A DNA stretch of 64,000 nt from Firmicutes bacterium HGW-Firmicutes-16 (GTDB lineage: Bacteria > Bacillota > Clostridia > Oscillospirales > Oscillospiraceae): contig PGZZ01000005.1 in the NCBI GenBank assembly GCA_002841545.1, positions 1 through 64,000 on the forward strand, read 5' to 3'. A model generated the notes under the pieces. It ran no database searches. It had not been told where the DNA came from and was given only the letters and a program-made list of their open reading frames with translations. Shown here one piece after another: positions 35,684 to 43,661 of the stretch (the first letter of the stretch is position 1; every line of letters begins with the position of its first letter). The translations under genes and the position numbers were made by a program.

Positions 35684-35714
35684 CTGAATATACAGCCCAA
35701 TGAAAGCAAATATT
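35684..35714 (+). promoter_or_regulatory. SigG-like forespore promoter for the ger operon
   Basis: TGAATA (35684-35689), an 18-base spacer and AATATTA (35708-35714) resemble the SigG consensus TGHATA/CATWHTA. Ger receptor operons are forespore-expressed in spore formers. Confidence 0.4.
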
Positions 35715-35785
35715 AGATAATATTGAAATAGTTCGCTTGTCATTAATATATGCCGACTAATGGCGCTATTTGGAGGGTTGTTTTT

Positions 35786-37477
35786 ATGCCAAATTTAACA
35801 AAATCATTATCCGGGTTTTTTACGTATAAGGAACAACAGAATAAGGAGCACGGCTTCGAACTTCTCGAAAATGAAGATAAGAAGGGTTTGAATAATACCG
35901 ACTCTATTCCGAATAGTGGTAAGCAAGACGTAATCGATGATGCCGATAACGCCAATCAACCTGATGAAGTGATATCCACCGATCTGAATATAAACATTCA
36001 AAACATCAAGCAAAAATTCAGTCTGCCCAAAAACCAGGACATTGTAATAAGGAATCTAAAAATCGGCAGGAAACTTTCCGCCTGTCTTGTATTTGTTGAA
36101 GGAATGATTGACAAACAACTAATTAATATAAGTCTGCTTCCGCGGCTAATGTCCGAGGATATATTATGCGATATGAAAAAAAAAGAAAACGCAGTTGACT
36201 TCCTGATGGAAAATGTGATCGCGGTACATGACATTTGTAAAAAGACAAAATATAGCGACATTATAAAGCAGGTACTCAACGGAGTAACAGCTCTCCTCGT
36301 AGAGGGCTGTAATGAATGCATTCTTATTGAGACAAGAGGTTATGAAAAGAGAGCAGTTGAATCACCAAAAACCGAAACAGTCATTAAAGGCTCACAAGAG
36401 GCTTTTACGGAAAACCTGCGAACAAACGTTACGATGGTAAGAAGAATAGTAAAAAACGAACATCTCGTGACAGAGATGCTGTCCGTAGGAAAAACAAATG
36501 GCGCAAATTGTGCCGTGCTTTATTTGGAGGGTGTTGCCAATCCAGAAATCGTAAGTGAGCTTATGAAACGAATTAATGCGGTAGACGCTGATTTTATTCT
36601 GAGCGAAGGCATGCTGGAGCAGTTCATTGAAGATGATTCTTTTATGATGCTGCCTCAGGTGCTTTCCACAGAGAGACCGGATAGAACCGCCTCATTTTTA
36701 ATAAACGGACAAGTTGTTATGATCACAGATGGAACACCATTTGCTATGGCAGTTCCGGTAAATTTCTTTCAGCTTTTTCATACATCTGAAGAAACCAACG
36801 TTCGCTGGATGTATGGGGCATTTTTAAGGGCAATCAGACTGTTTGGCTTCTTCTGCGCAATGTTTCTGCCCGGCTTATATTGTGCGGTGGTTCTTTTCCA
36901 TCCGGAGATGATTCCAACTGAACTTTTATCATCGATTACCAGAGCAAGAGAGTCGGTTCCATTCCCGACGGTATTGGAAATTCTTATTATGGAGTTTTCT
37001 TTTGAACTAATCAGAGAAGCGGGTATTCGGGTGGCGAGTATCATTGGTCAGACCCTCGGTATCGTTGGTGCATTAATATTAGGCCAGACGGCGGTAGCGG
37101 CAGGCCTTGTCAGTCCTCTTCTTGTAATTGTTGTTGCCATCACAGCACTGGGAAGTTTTTCTATCCCAAATTATTCTTTAGCCATTGCCACGAGAATAAT
37201 CAGGTTTATATTCATCTTGACAGGTTCTGCGTTTGGATTCTATGGAGTTTCGTTAGTGTTATTTCTATTAGTCTGCGTAGCCTGCGGTATGAAGTCGTTT
37301 GGAGTACCCTACCTTGCTCCGGTTGCGCCTAAAATAAATTCAGACGGCGGGATTGCTCTAAAAAAACCGATTTGGATAAGTAAAAACCGTCCCGATGAGA
37401 TGAATACCAATAACACAAAAAAGCAAGGCAACAACCAAAGCGCATGGGTTAATTCCCCTAATCAAAAGGAGCAATAG
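35786..37477 (+). CDS. gerA: Germinant receptor subunit A (GerA family)
   Basis: 563 residues from ATG 35786 (GGAGGG upstream). A long hydrophilic N-terminal domain carries GerA-family motifs (EGMIDKQLIN, LLVEGCNECILIETRGYEKRAVESP, NEHLVTEMLSVG), followed by four or five membrane segments (about 345-500) and a polar tail. With GerB and GerC it forms the spore inner-membrane nutrient receptor. The gene lies inside the integrated element, so it is probably accessory. The nutrient cannot be predicted. Confidence 0.93.
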   Translation: MPNLTKSLSGFFTYKEQQNKEHGFELLENEDKKGLNNTDSIPNSGKQDVIDDADNANQPDEVISTDLNINIQNIKQKFSLPKNQDIVIRNLKIGRKLSACLVFVEGMIDKQLINISLLPRLMSEDILCDMKKKENAVDFLMENVIAVHDICKKTKYSDIIKQVLNGVTALLVEGCNECILIETRGYEKRAVESPKTETVIKGSQEAFTENLRTNVTMVRRIVKNEHLVTEMLSVGKTNGANCAVLYLEGVANPEIVSELMKRINAVDADFILSEGMLEQFIEDDSFMMLPQVLSTERPDRTASFLINGQVVMITDGTPFAMAVPVNFFQLFHTSEETNVRWMYGAFLRAIRLFGFFCAMFLPGLYCAVVLFHPEMIPTELLSSITRARESVPFPTVLEILIMEFSFELIREAGIRVASIIGQTLGIVGALILGQTAVAAGLVSPLLVIVVAITALGSFSIPNYSLAIATRIIRFIFILTGSAFGFYGVSLVLFLLVCVACGMKSFGVPYLAPVAPKINSDGGIALKKPIWISKNRPDEMNTNNTKKQGNNQSAWVNSPNQKEQ

Positions 37478-37481
37478 CGTA

Positions 37482-38567
37482 ATGATTAAAGAAGGTAAAT
37501 TCGGCGTGCAAGAAGCGGTTTGCCTTGCCTCTATTGCAATTAGTTCAAAGATATTTTTCTCAAGCCCCGGTTATTTAACCCGGTTTGTTGGTGCCGCTGG
37601 GTGGTATATGACCATCATTTCATGCGTCACAGCGATTATTGCCTTTAAGCTTATTATGATGCTTTTTAAACAATTTCCGGGTAAAAATATTATTGATATA
37701 TTTGAACTTACATTAGGCAGGGGTACAGGTTTTTTCTTTTCAATATCTTTTGTAGCTTTTTTCCTATACAGTGACGGCATTTTAATTCGAGAATTTATTG
37801 GTGTGACAAAGACATTCATCCTGACGGATACACCTTTAAGTGTGTTGGCTGTTTTATTTGTCGCAGTGGTTATGGTAGTAGCCGTTCTGGGACTCGAGAG
37901 TATTGCCAGGGTTGCAAAGTTCTTCGCTTATACTTTGTTATTTTTCTTCGTGTTTGTTATTCTTCTGTGCGTTCAAAATTATCAAGTAACAAACCTATTC
38001 CCTGTTGGAGGCTATGGCATTGATAAGACTCTAATACATGGATTGAAAAGATGCTCAGCATATGATGAGGTCATGATTTTGACTGTATTTGCCGGCTCAC
38101 TTCAGGGTACAAAATACCTAAAGAAAGCCGGCTGCATTTCTTTGTTCATTTCCGGCGCCATCATTTCTATCGGACTTTTTTGTTTTTCACTGGCGTTTCC
38201 GGTTCAGGTATTACAGGAGCTTACATCCCCGATGTTCACAATGGCCCGATCCATAAGTTATGGTGCTTTTCTTCAAAGACTGGACCCTATTTTTGTTTTT
38301 ATGTGGACCATTTCAACCTTAATTACAGGAGCGATATTTTTCTACTCCTCTGTGAGCTGCTACTGCAAGATCTTCAGAATCAGAGACACTAAGCCAGTCA
38401 TTTTACCGATGGGGATTCTCCTGTTTTTAATTGTGATGATGCCGAAGTCTCTTCTAAGCGTTATATCGGGAGGCGTACAAACTTTGAGGGGATACGGCTG
38501 GGTTGTATTATTCGTGTTACCGATAATCTGTCTATTTGTTAATGCGTTTAAAAAAGAGACAAGTTAG
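37482..38567 (+). CDS. gerB: Germinant receptor subunit B (GerB, spore germination permease)
   Basis: 361 residues with about ten membrane segments in the APC-superfamily arrangement of GerAB-type proteins. The first segment region (KFGVQEAVCLASIAISSKIFF) and a conserved FPGKNIIDIFE loop fit the family. It is thought to bind the germinant within the membrane. It starts four bases after the gerA stop. Length is typical (about 365). Confidence 0.92.
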   Translation: MIKEGKFGVQEAVCLASIAISSKIFFSSPGYLTRFVGAAGWYMTIISCVTAIIAFKLIMMLFKQFPGKNIIDIFELTLGRGTGFFFSISFVAFFLYSDGILIREFIGVTKTFILTDTPLSVLAVLFVAVVMVVAVLGLESIARVAKFFAYTLLFFFVFVILLCVQNYQVTNLFPVGGYGIDKTLIHGLKRCSAYDEVMILTVFAGSLQGTKYLKKAGCISLFISGAIISIGLFCFSLAFPVQVLQELTSPMFTMARSISYGAFLQRLDPIFVFMWTISTLITGAIFFYSSVSCYCKIFRIRDTKPVILPMGILLFLIVMMPKSLLSVISGGVQTLRGYGWVVLFVLPIICLFVNAFKKETS

Positions 38568-38630
38568 TCTGAGCACAACAGTTTTCTATAAATTATTGAT
38601 TCGAATAATTATTGATGCGGGTGAGAGTGT

Positions 38631-39929
38631 ATGCGTAAAATAGTTTTTTTAGCTCTATGTTTATTTACTATTGTCTCAGTATCAGGATGCCAAGATGCAA
38701 ATGAATTGGATGAATGGGCATACGTTTATACTATAGGTATCGATAAGGGAACATCCGATAATTATCGCTTGACCCTGCAGATTCCGACTTTTAAGCAGAG
38801 CTCCGGTTCCAGTGGGGGCGGTGTAGGCGGACAAAGCTCTTCATCGGAATCTTCGGGACAGTCTTCACAATCGAGTGAGTATGCCGTAATTTCTATTGAT
38901 TGCCCCTCCCTATATGTAGGAATCAATATGATCAACACCTCATTGTCGAGAACAATCAATGTCATGCATGCAAAATTTATCGTCATATCGGAAGAGCTGG
39001 CAAAAGAAAATATCGGCCAAATGGCCGATTCTTTAATCCGTGATCGGCAAATAAGACGAATTGCACATTTCATTATAGTTAAAGGCGAAGCGAGCAAATT
39101 TATCGAAGCATTTAATCCGGTGGTGGGAACAGCTATGTCAAAAAATCAAGAAGACATGATCAAACAAGTTGACATCAGCGGGCTTGCGGCTGATACAACT
39201 TTGGGTGATTTTATAGAAAATTTAAAAGCCACAAAAAGCCAGCCATACGCATCACTTGTTGCTATAAATGATTTTTCTTCCTTAAAGAAGAGTGGAGACA
39301 AGCCATCAGGTACCAAAACATTCATGAACTATTACGCAGGGCAGCTCCCGCGAAAGGGTGGTAACCAGTACGAGATTTTGGGCACTGCTCTCTTCGATGG
39401 GGGAAAGATGATCGGCGAACTAAACGGCGATGAATCACGCGTACTGCTCATGACACAAGGAAAGTTTCAAATTGCTTCCTACGCCATTGAGGACCCTATC
39501 GAAACCAAGCTCACAGATACTCTGAAAGTCAGACAGCAAAAAAAACCCCGTATTCAGATTTCTTTTCAAAATAACGAGCCGATAATTAATCTCACGATCT
39601 TTTTGGAGGGAGATCTCCAGGCTGTTCAAAGTCTGGAAGATAAAGATGATAGAGAGCTTATCCCTCTGCTGGAGGAAAAATTCAAAGCTGCACTAAAAGA
39701 GGAAGTAGATCAAACAATTGATAAATGTAAAAAGCTCAACTGCGATGTTTTCGGCTTTGGCAATACCGCTTGCAGGCAATTTTTTACGATTCAAGAGTGG
39801 GAGGACTATCATTGGATTAGTAATTTTAAAAACGCGACGGTTAACACCAAAATTGAATTTATAATAAAGCGGGATGGAACTCTATTAAAAAATAATCCTG
39901 TGCAATCAACTAAAGGGGCGGGGAAATGA
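38631..39929 (+). CDS. gerC: Germinant receptor subunit C (Ger(x)C lipoprotein)
   Basis: 432 residues. Lipobox VSGC (Cys20) after a short signal peptide; the conserved GerC start NELDEWAYVYTIGIDKG and the C-terminal region ending in ATVNTKIEFIIKRDGTLL follow. A Ser/Gly-rich insertion at about 60-85 is unusual. The protein anchors outside the spore inner membrane and completes the receptor. Its last codon overlaps the start of a small membrane gene. Confidence 0.93.
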   Translation: MRKIVFLALCLFTIVSVSGCQDANELDEWAYVYTIGIDKGTSDNYRLTLQIPTFKQSSGSSGGGVGGQSSSSESSGQSSQSSEYAVISIDCPSLYVGINMINTSLSRTINVMHAKFIVISEELAKENIGQMADSLIRDRQIRRIAHFIIVKGEASKFIEAFNPVVGTAMSKNQEDMIKQVDISGLAADTTLGDFIENLKATKSQPYASLVAINDFSSLKKSGDKPSGTKTFMNYYAGQLPRKGGNQYEILGTALFDGGKMIGELNGDESRVLLMTQGKFQIASYAIEDPIETKLTDTLKVRQQKKPRIQISFQNNEPIINLTIFLEGDLQAVQSLEDKDDRELIPLLEEKFKAALKEEVDQTIDKCKKLNCDVFGFGNTACRQFFTIQEWEDYHWISNFKNATVNTKIEFIIKRDGTLLKNNPVQSTKGAGK

Positions 39930-40096
39930 CCTATCTTGAGATTTTAATTCCAATCATCTTATCCTTATACTCTCTCAGCTTTGTCAGATTTTGTTGGAAG
40001 AAAAAAAGGAAATATGCTGCTGCTGGTGTTTTTGCGCTCGTATTAGTTTCATTGGCTCTTTCTGCATTCGTTTTATTCTCCAGAAATATGGCATGA
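39926..40096 (+). CDS. Small two-TM protein, possible germinant receptor D subunit
   Basis: 56 residues, starting ATGA-overlapped with the gerC stop, hence translationally coupled. Two hydrophobic segments (about 5-20 and 33-50) are separated by a basic turn WKKKRKY. Several Bacillus ger operons carry a small two-TM D-subunit that modulates the receptor; size, topology and position match. I saw no sequence motif to confirm homology. Confidence 0.6.
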   Translation: MTYLEILIPIILSLYSLSFVRFCWKKKRKYAAAGVFALVLVSLALSAFVLFSRNMA

Positions 40097-40417
40097 AAGA
40101 CTAATCTTGCTCTTAAATTCGCTTTGCGCAACAAATGGAGAAGGGTTTTCAAAAACCAACTTTGAAAACAGTCGGTGCTTTGCTGCCGTTTCTGTTAAAG
40201 ACTTCATACTTGCGCTTTACAATAATATCCTCGTAATGGCGGCTGGTTCTAACACTTTTCTAACATTCTTCTGAAATTAGTGCAAAATCTCAACTTATTG
40301 AGCAACAAAGCATTTTCTATGCTAAAGATCTAAAAGCATTGATTTTGCTAGAGATTAAACGGTACTAAACGTAACCAGACGGGACTAGAAAGTAGCTCCT
40401 AATTCATAACCACTCAA

Positions 40418-40463
40418 ACTGGCAGTCAGAAGGTCAGCGGTTCGATCCCGCTTATCTCCACCA
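40418..40463 (+). repeat. Attachment site attR (46 bp)
   Basis: Exact copy of 32280-32325, here without the 5' half of the tRNA-like gene, as expected for the distal end of an element inserted into a tRNA 3' end. The 320 bp to its left, past the small gene, are noncoding and probably hold integrase arm sites. Confidence 0.85.
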
Positions 40464-40557
40464 ATTAAATTCAAATCCGAACCAACCGCAATTCATTTTT
40501 GTTGATGGCGTTTTCGGATGCAAAATCCGCCGGGAGTAATCTCGGCGGATTTTGCAT
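40464..40557. repeat. Flank A of the tRNA-like gene, copy 1
   Basis: Nearly the same as 54445-54535 with scattered substitutions. It ends in a 14-bp perfect hairpin (40518-40531 and 40544-40557), probably the natural terminator of the tRNA-like gene; the hairpin is partly decayed in the second copy. Confidence 0.7.
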
Positions 40558-40573
40558 GCAATTCTTTATTTAC

Positions 40574-41482
40574 TTACATATCCCTCTTAGGCAATACAGC
40601 CAAAAGAGGATTAGATTCAAGCATTTTCTCCTCTTCAGGGTAAAATCGCCCTATTCTATAAGGTATTGCTCCAGCAGATATATCGTTACTCGTGTAATTG
40701 TCTTTAATTCCTATGGCCCCATAGTCTTCCCTAACAATTACCAAGCAATTGCCATGTTCATTAAACATTGGATGCGGTTTAATTACTTTCGGTTTCGAAT
40801 AACTACTTGTGTAATAACTATGTAGAAATTTAATAACATGAAAATATGCGTATGAGCGATTTACAATTTTGTTAATTTCTTGGCTTGTATATATTTTAAT
40901 TGGTTTCCGAATTCTTACTTCGCTTTCCAACAAGCAATAATCTGAATGGACAACAGCATTTCTAAGGTCTCTATCCCAAGTCTCGGCATAGATTTTCTCT
41001 AATTTATTAAATCCCAACTGTTTCGCTTTTCCAACAATTTTGGTTTGTTTTTCTCCTGGTGAAAGAGGGACTCCGCTTTTTTTGAGGGGAAACTTTAATA
41101 TTTTAAATTCTTCACCATCAATGATATCTAACAAATTCATTACCATCTCATATGGTTCAGACGCTTCCATGATGTGTCCGTACACCCACAAATGTATATT
41201 TCGTTGGACTTCTTTTATATGAATTTTATCAGTAGCATCAATTATCGAATCAATAATTTGAATTGAACTTTTATATGGGTCCCATCCTGCATCCTCAATC
41301 CCACGTACTGAAAGCAGCGTAAGCAATGAAGAAAACTCACATTTATTGAAAGCCGCTTCAAAAACATCAAAGAAAATATTTAGATATCTGATAAATGATT
41401 CATAGTAATATTCATTGCATTCTTCAGGTTTGTCCTCCATGTATTCAAAGGCACAAATTTCATTGTTAAGTCTTATATTCAT
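40574..41482 (-). CDS. Uncharacterised protein with HEPN-like RNAVVH motif
   Basis: 302 residues, mostly predicted helical, no membrane segments. The stretch WDRDLRNAVVHSDY (near residue 175) matches the R-x4-H catalytic motif of HEPN ribonucleases, including the usual preceding acidic residue and following Ser/Asp. The C-terminal about 60 residues form a separate beta-rich tail. It is alone in its transcription unit within accessory DNA. A nuclease or defence role is plausible but unproven; I recognise no full-length family. Confidence 0.6.
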   Translation of the reverse strand: MNIRLNNEICAFEYMEDKPEECNEYYYESFIRYLNIFFDVFEAAFNKCEFSSLLTLLSVRGIEDAGWDPYKSSIQIIDSIIDATDKIHIKEVQRNIHLWVYGHIMEASEPYEMVMNLLDIIDGEEFKILKFPLKKSGVPLSPGEKQTKIVGKAKQLGFNKLEKIYAETWDRDLRNAVVHSDYCLLESEVRIRKPIKIYTSQEINKIVNRSYAYFHVIKFLHSYYTSSYSKPKVIKPHPMFNEHGNCLVIVREDYGAIGIKDNYTSNDISAGAIPYRIGRFYPEEEKMLESNPLLAVLPKRDM

Positions 41483-42150
41483 TTTTTCTCCTTTTATGGG
41501 TTAAAAGTTAAGAAATCTAGACGAGCCTCAATTAGTATGCTAATAGCAAGTAATTTCAATTTTAATAATATCAACCAAAGAGCATCATTTCAACAATTTT
41601 CATTACCAGAAATGTGCTGTCAAAAATCTATACTCTTATTTGTGCATTACGCTGAATTAAAAATATTTTTGTACAAATTGGTCTAATTGCGAATATTCTG
41701 TCGAAAGTCCGAATATAATAAATCAAACCCATATAAAACCAGTAAAACTGAGAAGAAGAAACCTAAGAACAATAAACATAAAAAACAGAAGAAAGGATGA
41801 TAATTAAGAGGAAACAAGAAAGTACATAAAACATATTATTAAAATCAGCTAAATACAGGAATGTGAAAAACAGGAAACTGACGTGCGCTATGGGTTGCGT
41901 GTGTCGGTGAGAATTTGAGGCGGAGCGAAGTATTGCGTTTATGTCAGCGGCTCCAAATCATAGCAAAGACTTTTCCCGCTGGAATGGCGAAAGTGAACTA
42001 CAACACTTAATAATGTAGTTGTTTTATCACATCTCCTGCAAAAAAGTTGATTTTGTACATACGCGAGTGGCATATAAACGGCGTAAGGCGGTTATATGCT
42101 CTTATGAACAATGCTTTTTTGCAGTACAAACTACAAAGGAGCGTTTTTTT
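41483..42150. other. Long A-rich noncoding stretch
   Basis: 668 bp without a credible gene. The middle is strongly A-rich on the plus strand. From 41880 base composition becomes more even, forming the leader of the tyrosine recombinase gene, with a small hairpin at about 41996-42021. Confidence 0.5.
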
Positions 42151-43119
42151 ATGAAAAAATGCAATGAACTTCACGGTGCGGCGAACCGCATCAATCGCAA
42201 TCTTCAGTACAAGCTTTCGATTCAAAAACGATTTGGGCAGAGCAAACACGAAGCAAAACAGGTGGCGCGAGAGGTCTATCTGAAAAAGAATGGCAGTCTC
42301 AAAGGCTATAATCCATCTCATGTGGACGGGATATTTTCTTACACGACGATGGATAGCTACAAGCAAACGGCGAAAGAGTTTTCGGTATGGGCAGCCAAAA
42401 ACGGATACAAGAACGCTTGCGACATAACACGGGAAATTGCTGGGCTGTATCTTCAGGAGCGTAAGACGGACGGAAAAAGTCCCTATACTTACAGCAAAGA
42501 TATGGCGGCGCTGAACAAGATTTTTAACTTCAGCCTAACGAAGTCCGAGCTGGGTTTGAGCAATCGTAGTTTAAAGGATGTCACCCGCAGCCGAAATCCA
42601 ACTGCTAACGACAACAGAAGCTTCAGCAAGTACAAAGACCATGTTACCTTTGCTAAGGCGACGGGCTGCCGCAGGCAGTCCATCAAGAAGGTGTGCCCCG
42701 GAGATTGCGTTCGCAATGCAAACGGCACTGTAGTAGCCGTATGGCTTACAGAAAAAGGCGGCAAAACTCGTATAGCTCCAGTGTTGAACGAATACAAAGA
42801 GCGGTTGACTGAGGTCGTGGACAAACATGCCACAAATGACAGCAGGCCTTTATTCGGTACGTACGACTCACACATCGACAATCACGCATTTCGCGGTGAG
42901 TATTCGGTCTTGCTTATGCAACAGCTTGAGGCCGAGCGAGCCGCCGGACGTGAGCTGTGTGGCGGCGATTACGACCCCTCCGGACTTGTAAACCTACGTG
43001 GCAAGGACGCGGCGTCTGACGCGCCCTATCGCGGGCACGACCGCGATATATGTGGCATGGTGAGCGGTGCTCTGGGACACAATCGCTTATGCGTCGTGTT
43101 TCAAAGTTACATCAGGTAG
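42151..43119 (+). CDS. Tyrosine recombinase
   Basis: 322 residues from ATG 42151 (AAAGGAG upstream; the longer frame from 42019 has no ribosome site). Catalytic residues are recognisable: Arg in ATGCRRQSI, Lys in KGGKTR, HDRD in place of His-x-x-Arg, and the C-terminal ALGHNRLCVVFQSYIR with His and the Tyr nucleophile near the end. The N-terminal half contains a SAM-like domain (FSYTTMDSYKQTAKEFSVWA). It is distantly related to the integrase at 32 kb and probably belongs to a second element with the serine recombinase downstream. Confidence 0.85.
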   Translation: MKKCNELHGAANRINRNLQYKLSIQKRFGQSKHEAKQVAREVYLKKNGSLKGYNPSHVDGIFSYTTMDSYKQTAKEFSVWAAKNGYKNACDITREIAGLYLQERKTDGKSPYTYSKDMAALNKIFNFSLTKSELGLSNRSLKDVTRSRNPTANDNRSFSKYKDHVTFAKATGCRRQSIKKVCPGDCVRNANGTVVAVWLTEKGGKTRIAPVLNEYKERLTEVVDKHATNDSRPLFGTYDSHIDNHAFRGEYSVLLMQQLEAERAAGRELCGGDYDPSGLVNLRGKDAASDAPYRGHDRDICGMVSGALGHNRLCVVFQSYIR

Positions 43120-43269
43120 TGGCAAGACAGTTGTTTAGGTAACCGATTCAAATAACATGTAAAGAAATAATATTTTGGTTTCCTTAATCTCGAAAAAGTG
43201 CCGATGGTTTCCGCATGCGGAAAGCAATTTAGAGTTATTTTCAATTCATATAGAAAGGAGGAATACAAC

Positions 43270-43512
43270 ATGGTCGAGAGGTCAGCATCAGGCGAATGCT
43301 TTTTGCAGGTTGGGGTCACGGCGCTCCGCGACGCGGCAACTGGCGAATTTCTTCCCAGTACCCCTATCTACATAAAAGTTGACGCTGCTGAAGTTGACCG
43401 TCGCACCGGATTGGCGCAATGTGAACTTGTTTTGAATACTGGTGTCGCCGACGTGCTCGCTCAAAAATTCTGCGAGTATGTGCGCGGTTGTAAACTAGAA
43501 AGCGCAGCATAA
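43270..43512 (+). CDS. Small protein of unknown function
   Basis: 80 residues from ATG 43270 with a strong AGAAAGGAGG ribosome site. No signal peptide, membrane segment or HTH is visible; the sequence looks like a compact alpha/beta domain (FLQVGVTALRDAATGEFLP, then IYIKVDAAEVDRRTGLAQCEL). It lies between a tyrosine and a serine recombinase and is followed by a hairpin at 43536-43574, so it is likely an element-specific accessory protein. Confidence 0.65.
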   Translation: MVERSASGECFLQVGVTALRDAATGEFLPSTPIYIKVDAAEVDRRTGLAQCELVLNTGVADVLAQKFCEYVRGCKLESAA

Positions 43513-43535
43513 GCTGCAGCGACTCATTTGGTAAA

Positions 43536-43574
43536 GGAAGAACCGGTAAAGGTATAACCTTCACCGGTTCTTCC
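43536..43574 (+). terminator. Hairpin after the small gene
   Basis: A perfect 12-bp stem (43536-43547 and 43563-43574) with a partly paired inner loop; no strong T-run. Confidence 0.55.
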
Positions 43575-43661
43575 GGAAACCAATTCTTAAGTTGCAAATT
43601 AGCAAACCTACTGTTATTATTGCGTCAAGAAGACGCTTACAAATCATTTGGAGGTGATTAC

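Larger units (their letters stand above)
32280..40463. mobile_element. Integrated element with CRESS-type Rep and gerABC cargo
   Basis: About 8.1 kb bounded by the 46-bp direct repeats. Content from left: tyrosine integrase, excisionase, circovirus-like Rep with stem-loop origin, divergent XRE regulator, GC-rich segment, gerA-gerB-gerC and a small two-TM gene. The sequence just right of attR (40464-40557) resembles the sequence right of the uninterrupted tRNA-like copy at 54445 onward, supporting insertion between the tRNA-like gene and its original flank. No conjugation genes are seen, so it is best described as an integrative plasmid-like or phage-like element. Confidence 0.8.

Noticed and set aside
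32000..41000. CRISPR array or other regular spacer repeats
   Set aside because: The repeated sequences are two to three long copies of tRNA-like DNA and flanks, without regularly spaced short repeats.
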